Shown: one piece after another, positions 25,537 through 34,095 of the stretch | How positions within the stretch are numbered: the stretch's first letter is position 1 | How the letters are laid out: each line of letters starts with the position of its first letter | Origin: an uncultured Bacteroidota bacterium | Lineage (GTDB): Bacteria > Bacteroidota > Bacteroidia > Chitinophagales > Chitinophagaceae | Length of the DNA: 37,285 nucleotides | NCBI GenBank assembly: GCA_903858475.1 | Contig: CAIOIZ010000128.1 | Coordinates: forward strand, 1-37,285 | Reading direction: 5' to 3' | Translations under genes and position numbers: made by a program | Notes under the pieces: generated by a model | The model's database searches: none | The model's input: only the letters and a program-made list of their open reading frames with translations | Told to the model about the DNA's origin: nothing

Positions 25537-27696
25537 TTAGAAGTTGAACCTGGCCGATACATTCATCACCCTGCCATCTACTGGGGCCCATATTTGTTTG
25601 AAAGAGGGATTAAGCGGAGAACCGTATACAATATTTTCCTTTCGGCTTTGACGGTAATCAAAAATATTTTCGCAATTGAATACAAGCGAAAGCTGATGTA
25701 TGTCGTAGCGAATCATACCAGCACTAATGAAATAACCAGGCGTTTTCGATCCATCATCCAAGTATTGCTTCCCCGTATAAGAAGCTTCTATACATGCCCG
25801 CAACCTACTGCTGAATTCATTGGAAATAACTGCCGCAAATTTACTCCTGGCACTGAGTGGCACCTGTATTTGCGATGGATTGAATAATTGACGCGCAATC
25901 GTATAGGTATAACCCAAGTAAATTTCTGTTCCACTATGCATCAATGCCATATAAGTTTCAAAACCCTTTGTATTGAATGGCTGACTTGCATTGACATATT
26001 GATAATTCAATCCACCGTTGATATCGTCTATAACAGGATGTTTTATTTCGGTGATGTAAAACATCTGATTGAGCGTTAATTGCCAATTGGCAAATCGTTT
26101 TTTAAAATTAATATCCCAATTCATACCCAATGATTTCTCTAAACGAATATCACTGGATAATGGATGATTGCGCAGTGCCCTTTCATCTACATCATTGTTG
26201 AACACAGAGGGCGCTTTATAACCCATTCCTCCTCCTAGTCTGCTGGTAAATGCTGTATTGATTTTATACAAAATCGATAGCCTTGGTAAGATTACCGGCA
26301 CATAGGCATTATTGTTATCCAATCTTACTCCTACCTGTGCTGTTACCTGAGGTGTTATTTTCCAATCGTCCTGCATAAAAATTCCAGCCACTATGTTTTT
26401 ATAATTGGCAATACCCGAACTATCGGGTAGGCGTTTGGTAAAATTTTCGCCCGATACATTGATGCCTGTTACCAAGGTATGCTGCTGGGTGTTTTTTAAA
26501 TAACTGAGTTCTGTAAAAAAAGAATGTTGATTAGCACGCATGCCAAAAACATTGGTACGGATGGAGCGATCATAAAAATTAATCAATGCTTTTGCATTGA
26601 TACGATCCTTTGTATTTATTTTTTGCTCCCAAGTGCCGGCAATTGCATGCCGATACGATTTATTCTGAATAATAAAAGCGTGATTAGCAGTCGCGCCTTT
26701 TTCTAAGACTTGCACATCGCCGCCCTTTCTATCTTCATAAGTACCGTCGTATTCAATCGTGAAAATATTTTTCTTAGTGGGATAAAAAAAGAAAGTAGGG
26801 TGAATAAAAACTGCTTGTACATTCGGTACATCACTGTATCCATCTTTATTAACATCCACTGCTTTTTGTTGGGTGGTGCCCATAAATAAAGTATAGCCGG
26901 TTGACTGGTTTCTGCGACTGTGAAAAGTATTGATATTGAGTTCGCGCAAAGAACTATAATTAACCAATAAACTATGCTGTGGCTGATTGAGTTTAGGTGT
27001 TTTGGATACTAAGTTGATCATGCCTGCAATGGCCCCGCCTCCATATAAAGTAGAGCTGGCACCTTTAATCAATTCTACTTGCTTTAAATCGAGCGGCGGA
27101 ATTTGTAATACACTAAAGCCGCCACTATATCCACCAAACAAGGGCAATCCATCTCTTAAAATTTGTGTGTACTTGCCGGGCAAACCCTGTACGCGTAAAT
27201 CTATTCCACCCGTAGTAGCCGAAGTGCGCTGGTTTTGAATGCCTGCCACATCGCCCAATAAACTGGCAATATTGCCAGGTATGGTACCCGCTTCTTCATC
27301 CACTTCTTCACTGCCCAATACTTCTACCTTGGTGGGCAAATCTTCAATACGCGAATTGGTGCGAGAAGCGTTGATGATAATTTCCTCTTCGGCGTGCGCT
27401 TGTTTTTCTAAATAAACAATTACACTATCGGTTTGGGGTATTCGAAATGTATAAGCGCGTGTTTGATATCCAACAAATGAAAACTCCAATTGAAGTATCG
27501 TGCCGCTGACCTGCGTAAAAACAATTTTTCCCAGACTATCTGCCCGGGCTCCATTGCGTGTACCCTTTACCGTTGCAGTAACAGCTGGTAAGGCTTCTTT
27601 TGTATCGGCGTCTTTTACATAGCAGGTAAAACTGCCTTGTGCAAAAAGCCATTGAGCCAGAAAAAGGCAGAGAAATAAAAAAAATATTTTTTTCAT
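25537..27696 (-). CDS. TonB-dependent outer-membrane receptor
   Basis: This 719-residue protein would import a ligand, such as a siderophore, cofactor or oligomer, through the outer membrane using TonB energy. A signal peptide (residues 1-19) is followed by a carboxypeptidase-regulatory-like domain (CYVKDADTKEALPAVTATVKG). The plug starts near residue 100 (INASRTNSRIEDLPTKVEVL; LRVQGLPGKYTQILRDGLPL; LKQVELIKGASSTLYGGGAI), and a beta-barrel ends in VMNVSARFNF with a terminal Phe. The substrate cannot be read from sequence, and no SusD partner is next to it. The start lies 7 nt after the stop of the E1 gene, so the two share a transcript. Runs of A and T follow the ATG. Confidence 0.92.
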   Translation of the reverse strand: MKKIFFLFLCLFLAQWLFAQGSFTCYVKDADTKEALPAVTATVKGTRNGARADSLGKIVFTQVSGTILQLEFSFVGYQTRAYTFRIPQTDSVIVYLEKQAHAEEEIIINASRTNSRIEDLPTKVEVLGSEEVDEEAGTIPGNIASLLGDVAGIQNQRTSATTGGIDLRVQGLPGKYTQILRDGLPLFGGYSGGFSVLQIPPLDLKQVELIKGASSTLYGGGAIAGMINLVSKTPKLNQPQHSLLVNYSSLRELNINTFHSRRNQSTGYTLFMGTTQQKAVDVNKDGYSDVPNVQAVFIHPTFFFYPTKKNIFTIEYDGTYEDRKGGDVQVLEKGATANHAFIIQNKSYRHAIAGTWEQKINTKDRINAKALINFYDRSIRTNVFGMRANQHSFFTELSYLKNTQQHTLVTGINVSGENFTKRLPDSSGIANYKNIVAGIFMQDDWKITPQVTAQVGVRLDNNNAYVPVILPRLSILYKINTAFTSRLGGGMGYKAPSVFNNDVDERALRNHPLSSDIRLEKSLGMNWDINFKKRFANWQLTLNQMFYITEIKHPVIDDINGGLNYQYVNASQPFNTKGFETYMALMHSGTEIYLGYTYTIARQLFNPSQIQVPLSARSKFAAVISNEFSSRLRACIEASYTGKQYLDDGSKTPGYFISAGMIRYDIHQLSLVFNCENIFDYRQSRKENIVYGSPLNPSFKQIWAPVDGRVMNVSARFNF

Positions 27697-27703
27697 GGAG
27701 GGT

Positions 27704-29719
27704 TTAATAATGAATCAATTGCTCCACCATTTTAGCCAACCGAGAATAGGCCATAAAATTTTTCTCCAATTCCAAGTTAAAAGGAATAGGGGTATCTAAA
27801 CTAGCACAACGCATCACGGGTGCATCTAAATAAGAGAAACAATGCTCGGCAATCCAGGCAGCAATTTCTCCGCCGATGCCGCCTATTAAACTGTCTTCGT
27901 GCAAGATCAATACTTTTCCAGTGGCCGCTACGGCTTCTTCAATGGCATCGTAATCCAATGGTAATAATGTACGCAGATCCAATAACTCAATACTGATGTC
28001 CTTGTTTTTTTCGGCAAAATCCAATGCCCAATGCATCGCCGCACCATAAGTAATAATGGTAATATCTGTTCCGCTTCTTACCGTATAGGCCTTACCAATT
28101 TCCACTTCATAATATTCCGATGGCACTTCGCCCGTTACACTTCTATACAATGCTTTGTGTTCAAAAAATAAAACGGGATTAGGATCATTGATAGCGGCTA
28201 TCAATAAACCCTTGGCATCGCCGGGCGTACTGGGATACACAATTTTTAATCCGGGTGTATGTACAAACCAAGCTTCGTTGCTTTGCGAATGAAAAGGACC
28301 TGCACCTACACCGCCACCTGTTGGCATTCTAATCACCACATCGGCTTGCTGCCCCCAACGATAATGTATCTTGGCCAGGTTATTGACAATCTGATTGAAA
28401 CCCACCGTTGCAAAATCGGCAAACTGCATTTCCATTATCGCTTTATATCCTTCCAAACTCAATCCCAATGCAGCGCCTACAATGGCACTCTCGCAAATGG
28501 GTGTATTTCTTATCCTTGTTTTTCCAAATTCTTCCAGCATACCCTCCGTAATCTTAAAAGCACCTCCATATTCAGCTATATCCTGTCCCATTAATATAAG
28601 GTTGGGATGCTTGCGCATGCTTTGTTGTAATCCTTCCTTAATACCATCAATAAATCTTTTTTCGCCCTGCACCGCAGTTGCTGACAAACTATGGTTATTC
28701 AATACCAAGGCCGGCCGGTCTTTTCTTACAGCATATAAATCCGATAATTCTTCCGCCATATTTACCTGCATCGGGGTCGCATCATAGGCCATCGACAATT
28801 CCGATTCGATGTGCTTTTTTATTTCGTTTCGTATATCCGTAATAGTTATATCTGTGAGCAAGCCGCTTTCCAATAAAAACTGCTCATAATTTTTTACTGG
28901 GTCTTTTTTGTCCCAAAGTTCAAAGAGTGCTGATGGCACATATTTGGTGCCGCTGGCTTCTTCATGACCCCGCATACGAAATGTCATGCATTCAATCAGG
29001 TAGGGTTTTTGATTTTTTATACAATAGTCCCTTACCCCTTTAATAGTATCATATACTTCTAGCAAATTGTTTCCATCAATTCTTATCCCTTCCATTCCAT
29101 AACCCTTGGCCTTGTCAATCAAACTAAAACAACGGTACTGTTCCTCCACCGGTGTACTCAAGCCATACCCATTGTTCTCAATTAAAAAAATAACGGGCAG
29201 GTCCCAAACAGCCGCCACATTCAATGCTTCATGAAAATCACCTTCGCTGGTACCACCATCGCCACTAAAAGCAAGACTCACTTTTAATGGTTCACCACTT
29301 GCTTCATTTTTTAATTTATAGGCCAGCGCTACTCCATCGGCAATGGCCAATTGCGGACCCAAATGCGAAATCATTCCACAGATATGGTGTTCGGCCGAAC
29401 CAAAATGAAAACTTCTTTCTCTTCCCTTGCTATAGCCATCCTTATTGCCCTGCCATTGCATGAATAATTTATGCAGCGGCATATTGCGACCCGTAAATAC
29501 ACCTAGGTTTCGATGCAGCGGCATGATCCATTCATCTTCCTGCATGGCCAGGGTGGCGCCTACCGCAATCGCTTCTTGCCCGATACCACTGAACCATTTA
29601 CTGATTTTGCCCTGCCTTAATAATACCAGCATTTTTTCTTCAATCATCCTGGGCAAAAGCAGCGCCCTGTATAGTCGGAGTAATTCGGCAGGGGGAAAAT
29701 TTTTTGTATTGAATTGCAT
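27704..29719 (-). CDS. 2-oxoacid dehydrogenase E1, fused alpha and beta subunits
   Basis: This 671-residue thiamine-diphosphate enzyme is the decarboxylating component of a 2-oxoacid dehydrogenase complex. The alpha part (about residues 1-330) has HRNLGVFTGRN, ISHLGPQLAIADG and the ThDP/Mg motif GDGGTSEGDFHEALN near 156, ending at ENNGYG. The beta part (from about 350) has GQDIAEYGGAFKITEGML, the Glu in TPICESAIVGAALG, and MPTGGGVGAGPFHSQSNEAW. The fusion is common in Bacteroidota, where it is usually annotated as branched-chain (2-oxoisovalerate) or pyruvate E1; the substrate is uncertain. E2 and E3 are not in the window. Confidence 0.9.
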   Translation of the reverse strand: MQFNTKNFPPAELLRLYRALLLPRMIEEKMLVLLRQGKISKWFSGIGQEAIAVGATLAMQEDEWIMPLHRNLGVFTGRNMPLHKLFMQWQGNKDGYSKGRERSFHFGSAEHHICGMISHLGPQLAIADGVALAYKLKNEASGEPLKVSLAFSGDGGTSEGDFHEALNVAAVWDLPVIFLIENNGYGLSTPVEEQYRCFSLIDKAKGYGMEGIRIDGNNLLEVYDTIKGVRDYCIKNQKPYLIECMTFRMRGHEEASGTKYVPSALFELWDKKDPVKNYEQFLLESGLLTDITITDIRNEIKKHIESELSMAYDATPMQVNMAEELSDLYAVRKDRPALVLNNHSLSATAVQGEKRFIDGIKEGLQQSMRKHPNLILMGQDIAEYGGAFKITEGMLEEFGKTRIRNTPICESAIVGAALGLSLEGYKAIMEMQFADFATVGFNQIVNNLAKIHYRWGQQADVVIRMPTGGGVGAGPFHSQSNEAWFVHTPGLKIVYPSTPGDAKGLLIAAINDPNPVLFFEHKALYRSVTGEVPSEYYEVEIGKAYTVRSGTDITIITYGAAMHWALDFAEKNKDISIELLDLRTLLPLDYDAIEEAVAATGKVLILHEDSLIGGIGGEIAAWIAEHCFSYLDAPVMRCASLDTPIPFNLELEKNFMAYSRLAKMVEQLIHY

Positions 29720-29736
29720 ATGCTTGATTCGTTATA

Positions 29737-29744
29737 CAAATGTA
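29737..29744 (-). promoter_or_regulatory. -7 promoter element of the E1-TonB operon
   Basis: On the minus strand this reads TACATTTG, an exact match to TAnnTTTG, ending 17 nt before the E1 ATG. The mRNA leader would be about 10 nt. No TTG is seen at the -33 distance. Confidence 0.45.
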
Positions 29745-29883
29745 ATCAATGCCCGGCTGATAAAACGAAAGCTGCCCATTTACCTATCCCTGCTATCTTT
29801 TGTTTTTTTTAACAATTAGCGCTTGTGCAATCCTTCTAGGCCCTGCATCCTAGTCCAAATCATTCCCCACTAAAAAACACACA

Positions 29884-31038
29884 ATGAAGTATTCAACCAA
29901 AACCAATCTCGGACTTTTTTCCATGATCGCCCTAATGGGACTAATGGCATTAACCCCAAAAAAGACGCCACAAAAACCAGTTCAACAAAAAATTCAGGCT
30001 GCCATTCTATTAGACGTTAGCAATAGCATGGACGGTTTAATTGAACAAGCCAAAGCACAATTGTGGAATATGGTGAGCACCATGGGCAAGGTAGAATGCA
30101 GTAATAATATGGCACCCAAGATTGAAATCGCTTTGTATGAATATGGCCGCAGCAGCAATGATGTTAAAGCAGGCTATGTAAAAAAAATAAATGGGTTTAT
30201 CAGTGACCTAGATAGTTTGAGTCAAAATTTATTCAAGCTCAGCACCAATGGTGGAGATGAATATTGCGGACATGTTATTTTGAGTTCACTCAATGAACTA
30301 AACTGGGACCCTGCACCCAATAATTATAAAGTGATTTTTATTGCAGGCAATGAAGATTTTTTACAAGGTGATATTCACTATACCAAATCTTGCAAAGAAG
30401 CCAAAAGCAAGGGAGTGATTGTAAATACTATTTATTGTGGCGATCGCATGCAGGGTATCAGCGAACACTGGAACTTAAATGCAGAATGTGGTACAGGTAG
30501 CTTTACCAATATCAACCAAGATGCAAAGATGGAAGATATACCAACGCCCTACGACAGTTTACTTTTTACTTACAATGAAAAACTAAATGGCACTTATCTG
30601 ACCTATGGTTATAATGCAAATTATTTCGCTGCCAATATCAGCACACAAGATAAATTGAATGTCAAGATGAGCAAAACAGCCGGCCTTAAAAGAATCAAAG
30701 CAAAAAGCAATGCGGCCGTATATAATAATGCACAATGGGACTTAATTGACCTTCGTGACAAAGAAGGAGAAGCAGCGCTGGAAAAAATGGATAGAAAAAT
30801 TTTGCCCGATAGTTTGAAAAATAAATCAACCGAAGAAATTAAAAAAATCATCAATGAAAAAGCCACTCAGCGCAGCTTCATTCAAAGTGAAATCAATACC
30901 CTCAATACAAAGAGAGATGCTTTTATTGCAGCAGAAAAACTGAAAAATGCCAATAAAAACCAGGTAGCTACACTGGAATCTGAAATTGAAAAAATTATTA
31001 AAACACAGGTGAAGCAGTTTAAAATGAATATACAATAA
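29884..31038 (+). CDS. exported von Willebrand factor A domain protein
   Basis: This 384-residue protein has an N-terminal hydrophobic signal or anchor (residues 9-25) and then a vWA domain beginning at IQAAILLDVSNSMDG. D44, S46 and S48 are the DxSxS part of the MIDAS metal site. The later block STNGGDEYCGHVI fits the region that carries the MIDAS Thr/Asp. Near residue 300 the fold gives way to a charged helical segment, probably coiled coil (EEIKKIINEKATQRSFIQSE; ATLESEIEKIIKTQVKQF). It stands alone, with a strong terminator behind it. The partner and role are unknown; MIDAS vWA domains usually bind other proteins. Confidence 0.8.
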   Translation: MKYSTKTNLGLFSMIALMGLMALTPKKTPQKPVQQKIQAAILLDVSNSMDGLIEQAKAQLWNMVSTMGKVECSNNMAPKIEIALYEYGRSSNDVKAGYVKKINGFISDLDSLSQNLFKLSTNGGDEYCGHVILSSLNELNWDPAPNNYKVIFIAGNEDFLQGDIHYTKSCKEAKSKGVIVNTIYCGDRMQGISEHWNLNAECGTGSFTNINQDAKMEDIPTPYDSLLFTYNEKLNGTYLTYGYNANYFAANISTQDKLNVKMSKTAGLKRIKAKSNAAVYNNAQWDLIDLRDKEGEAALEKMDRKILPDSLKNKSTEEIKKIINEKATQRSFIQSEINTLNTKRDAFIAAEKLKNANKNQVATLESEIEKIIKTQVKQFKMNIQ

Positions 31039-31057
31039 GCTCCTGTTGGGGACAGTG

Positions 31058-31094
31058 CAAAAGAGATAGGGCTTCAAAGCCTTATCTCTTTTTT
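31058..31094. terminator. bidirectional Rho-independent terminator
   Basis: AGAGATAGGGCTT and AAGCCTTATCTCT form a 13-bp stem with one G-T pair, followed by T6 on the plus strand and T4 on the minus strand. It serves the vWA gene (plus) and probably the convergent M16/membrane-protein operon (minus). Confidence 0.85.
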
Positions 31095-31115
31095 ATGTGT
31101 TGAAGTCAATGAATA

Positions 31116-31487
31116 TTATTGTTCCTTATCGCTACCGGTATTGACCATCAGTTTCACTTTTCCATTCACCAATCCATTGAAAAAAGATAGCAGGGCACCA
31201 AATAATAGTGCATGCCAGAAACCATCTACTTGAAATCCGTGCACAAAATAAGCATCCACTAATATGATGCAGGCATTGATGACAAAGAGAAAAAAACCAA
31301 GCGTTAAAATAGTAACGGGCAATGTAAATAATATCAACAAAGGTTTGATGGCTGCATCTAAAATAGATAATACAGTGGCCACCATCAATGCGGTAAACAT
31401 ATCCTTGATTTCGATACCGGGTAATATATAGGCCAGTATAAATACATTGACCGCCGACACGAGTATTTTAAGTAACCATTTTTGCAT
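31116..31487 (-). CDS. small membrane protein of the phage_holin_4_2 / YvlD type
   Basis: This 123-residue protein has four membrane helices and the family pattern LPGIEIKDMFTALMVATVLS, then LDAAIKPLLILFTLPVTILT and GFFLFVINACIILVDAYFV. Despite the holin name, these are chromosomal membrane proteins of unknown role in many bacteria. It is 17 nt downstream of the M16 B-type gene and likely the last gene of that operon, ending at the shared terminator. Confidence 0.82.
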   Translation of the reverse strand: MQKWLLKILVSAVNVFILAYILPGIEIKDMFTALMVATVLSILDAAIKPLLILFTLPVTILTLGFFLFVINACIILVDAYFVHGFQVDGFWHALLFGALLSFFNGLVNGKVKLMVNTGSDKEQ

Positions 31488-31504
31488 TGTGCTTTGCTTA
31501 ATTG

Positions 31505-32785
31505 TTATATCACAATCAGTTCATAAAACTGATCGGGTTCTAAATATTTTTTTGCCAGTTCCCTGAGTTCTTCGGCTGAAATATTTTTAATTGTTTCAAT
31601 AGAATCATAAAAATAATCAGCAGTTAATCCATTCAACACAATATTTTTCCAACGGCCCATAATTTGAAAAGGACCATCCAAATCACCGAGTATGGTACCC
31701 ATTAGATAATTTCTTACCAATAATAATTCCTCTTCGTCAATCAATGTTTCTCTTAATAATTTCATTTCCCTATACACTTCTTCCGTGGTGGCAGTACAAA
31801 CATCTTTACCCGCTTCGGTACTAATCATCCAGGCAGATTCCTGTAAATGATTTTGAACAAAACTGTGTATGCCATACGTATACCCCTTGTCTTCGCGAAT
31901 ATTACTCATGAGCCTGCTGCCAAAATAACCACCAAAGACCGTATTGAGTACCATCACTTTCATAAAATCGGGATGGTGTCGATTGGGGAATTGCCTTGCT
32001 AAACGAATGGCACCCTGTACTCCATCGGCATCGTTTTGAATAAAATATTTTTTTGTGGTAGCAGGTGATACCGGAAAATAAGCAATCTTATCCTTCATGG
32101 CTTGCAGGGGAAGTTTGCCAAACACGGCATTCAATTGCTGGGCAAGATCATTTGGTAATTTTCCGCTGACAAATATCACCAGATTCCCCTTTACATAATA
32201 AGTATTGAAAAAATCCTGCAGGGCTACTCTGTTCAATGCATCAATATCTTCTTCATTGCTGTATTTGCCATAAGGATGGTCATCGCCAAAAACATAACTA
32301 TCAATTAAACGGCCGGCAATAAAATCAGATTTTTTTACATTCACCGCCAGTCTTTGCTTACTGTTTTGTTTAAAAGTATCCAGTTCTTCTTCGGCAAATA
32401 CCGAATCGGTAATCATTTCTTTTACCACGGGTATCAATGCAGATAAATGTTTGCTTAAGGTAGACAGCGAAACCACGGCCGTTTCGTTATAGCAAGCACG
32501 GTTGCAATAAGCGCCATAGTATTCAAAATGTTCGTTGAGTTCAAAAGCAGATTTTGTACTGGTGCCGTTTTTCAATAAAGCATTGGTGGCCGATGCTACT
32601 GCTTTTTGTTTTTCGAAATGATTGCCTGCATAAAACACCAATTCTATTTGCAACACTTCTTCAGCGCCAGCATTCACCGCATATACCGGTACTCCATTAT
32701 CGAGCGTAAATGTTTCGCAGGGTTTCAATTGAAGGTTGAAGGAAACTGCATCTTTTATTTCGGGAGCCTGTGTTCTGTTGATCAT
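31505..32785 (-). CDS. M16-family peptidase homologue lacking the zinc site
   Basis: This 426-residue protein has the two-domain M16 fold but no HxxEH motif. The equivalent helix reads KAVASATNALLKNG near residue 60. The substrate-binding motif of the partner subunit is kept (NIREDKGYTYGIHSFVQ, with Arg and Tyr). In two-subunit M16 enzymes one chain is catalytic and the other binds substrate; this is the second kind. The catalytic partner is encoded 3 nt upstream. No signal peptide is seen, so the pair is probably cytoplasmic. Confidence 0.88.
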   Translation of the reverse strand: MINRTQAPEIKDAVSFNLQLKPCETFTLDNGVPVYAVNAGAEEVLQIELVFYAGNHFEKQKAVASATNALLKNGTSTKSAFELNEHFEYYGAYCNRACYNETAVVSLSTLSKHLSALIPVVKEMITDSVFAEEELDTFKQNSKQRLAVNVKKSDFIAGRLIDSYVFGDDHPYGKYSNEEDIDALNRVALQDFFNTYYVKGNLVIFVSGKLPNDLAQQLNAVFGKLPLQAMKDKIAYFPVSPATTKKYFIQNDADGVQGAIRLARQFPNRHHPDFMKVMVLNTVFGGYFGSRLMSNIREDKGYTYGIHSFVQNHLQESAWMISTEAGKDVCTATTEEVYREMKLLRETLIDEEELLLVRNYLMGTILGDLDGPFQIMGRWKNIVLNGLTADYFYDSIETIKNISAEELRELAKKYLEPDQFYELIVI

Positions 32786-32788
32786 GTA

Positions 32789-34027
32789 TTAGTTATTGGC
32801 ATAGTAATACAGGGTATTACTATTGTTTTCATTAAAAATGATATTGCATTCTTCCATCAATTCGGTTGCCGTAACGGCCCTATACCGATCCAGTTCTTTA
32901 TTGATCAGGTCGGCATCGCCCAATAATTCATACATGGCTAAACTAGCGGCCCTGTTCATCACACTCATATCCTCAAAAGCCATCATGCTTTCTGTTTTAT
33001 TTTTTACTTTTTCCAATTCTCTTTCGCTGATGCCGGTGGCTTGCAATTTTTTTATTTCTGCTTCAATAGCGGCTTCTGCTGCTTCCATCGTAACACCTTT
33101 TACCAATTTTCCTTCAATGGTTAATAAACCCGCATCGGTGCTACCCAAATGATAACATTCAATATTGCTGAAAAGTTTTTGTTCTTTTACCAACGACTGG
33201 TACAAGCGCGAAGAGCCACCACCACTTAATATTTCGGTGATAAGGTCTACCACATAATATTTTTTATCGGTACGAGAATAAATATGCCAGCATTTATACA
33301 AAGCATCCAATGGCACATTGGCTTTTACCGTTGCTTTTCGGGCAGCAGTTTGTGCTGGCTCCTGTGGTAAATTGCGTAAATAAGCATCCCCTGCAGGTAT
33401 GGGACCAAACCATTTTTCTGCCAATTCCTTTGCGCGTTCTGTACTAATATTACCCGCTACCACCAATACTGCATTGCAAGGGCGATAATGTTTAAAGAAA
33501 AAAGCCTTCACATCTTCGAGTGTGGCATCTTCCACATGTTTTAATTCTTTACCAATGGTCATCCATCGATAAGGATGTGTGGTAAAAGCCAGCTCCCGCA
33601 TTTTATGCCAAACATCGCCATAGGGTTTATTGATATAATGTTCTTTGAATTCTTCGCATACCACTTTGCGTTGTACTTCCAGGCTTTTTTTGCTGAAGGC
33701 CAGTGATAGCATGCGATCGCTTTCTAACCAAAAAGCTGTTTCAATATTTTCCGCTGGTAATTGACAATAATAATTGGTTACATCATTGGAGGTAAAAGCA
33801 TTGTTTTCGCCACCCGCTTTTTGCAGGGGCTCGTCGTATTCCGGAATATTGATACTGCCTCCGAACATCAGGTGTTCAAATAAATGGGCAAAGCCTGTTT
33901 TTGCCGGATCTTCATCGCGTGAGCCCACGTCGTAAATAACATTTACCACGGCCATGGGCGTGCTCTTATCGGTATGTACAATTACCCTCAGGCCATTGTT
34001 CAATGAAAATTTTTCAAACTGAATCAT
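32789..34027 (-). CDS. M16-family zinc metallopeptidase, catalytic subunit
   Basis: This 412-residue insulinase/processing-peptidase-like protein has the inverted zinc motif HLFEH at residues 48-52, after TGFAHLFEHLMFGG. The third ligand Glu is near residue 125 (EVQRKVVCEEFKEH). It would cut short unfolded peptides in a closed chamber formed with the next gene's product, 3 nt downstream. There is no signal peptide. The promoter element TAAATTTG lies only 4 nt before the ATG, pointing to a leaderless mRNA. Confidence 0.92.
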   Translation of the reverse strand: MIQFEKFSLNNGLRVIVHTDKSTPMAVVNVIYDVGSRDEDPAKTGFAHLFEHLMFGGSINIPEYDEPLQKAGGENNAFTSNDVTNYYCQLPAENIETAFWLESDRMLSLAFSKKSLEVQRKVVCEEFKEHYINKPYGDVWHKMRELAFTTHPYRWMTIGKELKHVEDATLEDVKAFFFKHYRPCNAVLVVAGNISTERAKELAEKWFGPIPAGDAYLRNLPQEPAQTAARKATVKANVPLDALYKCWHIYSRTDKKYYVVDLITEILSGGGSSRLYQSLVKEQKLFSNIECYHLGSTDAGLLTIEGKLVKGVTMEAAEAAIEAEIKKLQATGISERELEKVKNKTESMMAFEDMSVMNRAASLAMYELLGDADLINKELDRYRAVTATELMEECNIIFNENNSNTLYYYANN

Positions 34028-34031
34028 ACTG

Positions 34032-34039
34032 CAAATTTA
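34032..34039 (-). promoter_or_regulatory. -7 promoter element of the M16 operon
   Basis: On the minus strand this reads TAAATTTG, an exact TAnnTTTG match, ending 4 nt before the ATG of the catalytic M16 gene. The same CTTAAATTTGCA sequence occurs at the actA promoter. Confidence 0.45.
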
Positions 34040-34095
34040 AGGGTGTGGCAACGATTCGATGAAGCCGAAATTAATAAGCCCTGTTAAATCCTCCA

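Noticed and set aside
27668..27696. Slippage-prone A and T runs at the start of the TonB receptor gene as a phase-variation switch
   Set aside because: Such runs are normal for AT-rich signal-peptide codons here and also occur at other starts; one sequence cannot show length variation.
28259..28787. Two long plus-strand open frames inside the E1 gene
   Set aside because: They are antisense to strongly conserved E1 beta motifs and have low-complexity products, so they are shadows.
31116..31487. Phage holin as a sign of a prophage
   Set aside because: The family name is misleading; the gene sits in a chromosomal peptidase operon with no phage genes around it.
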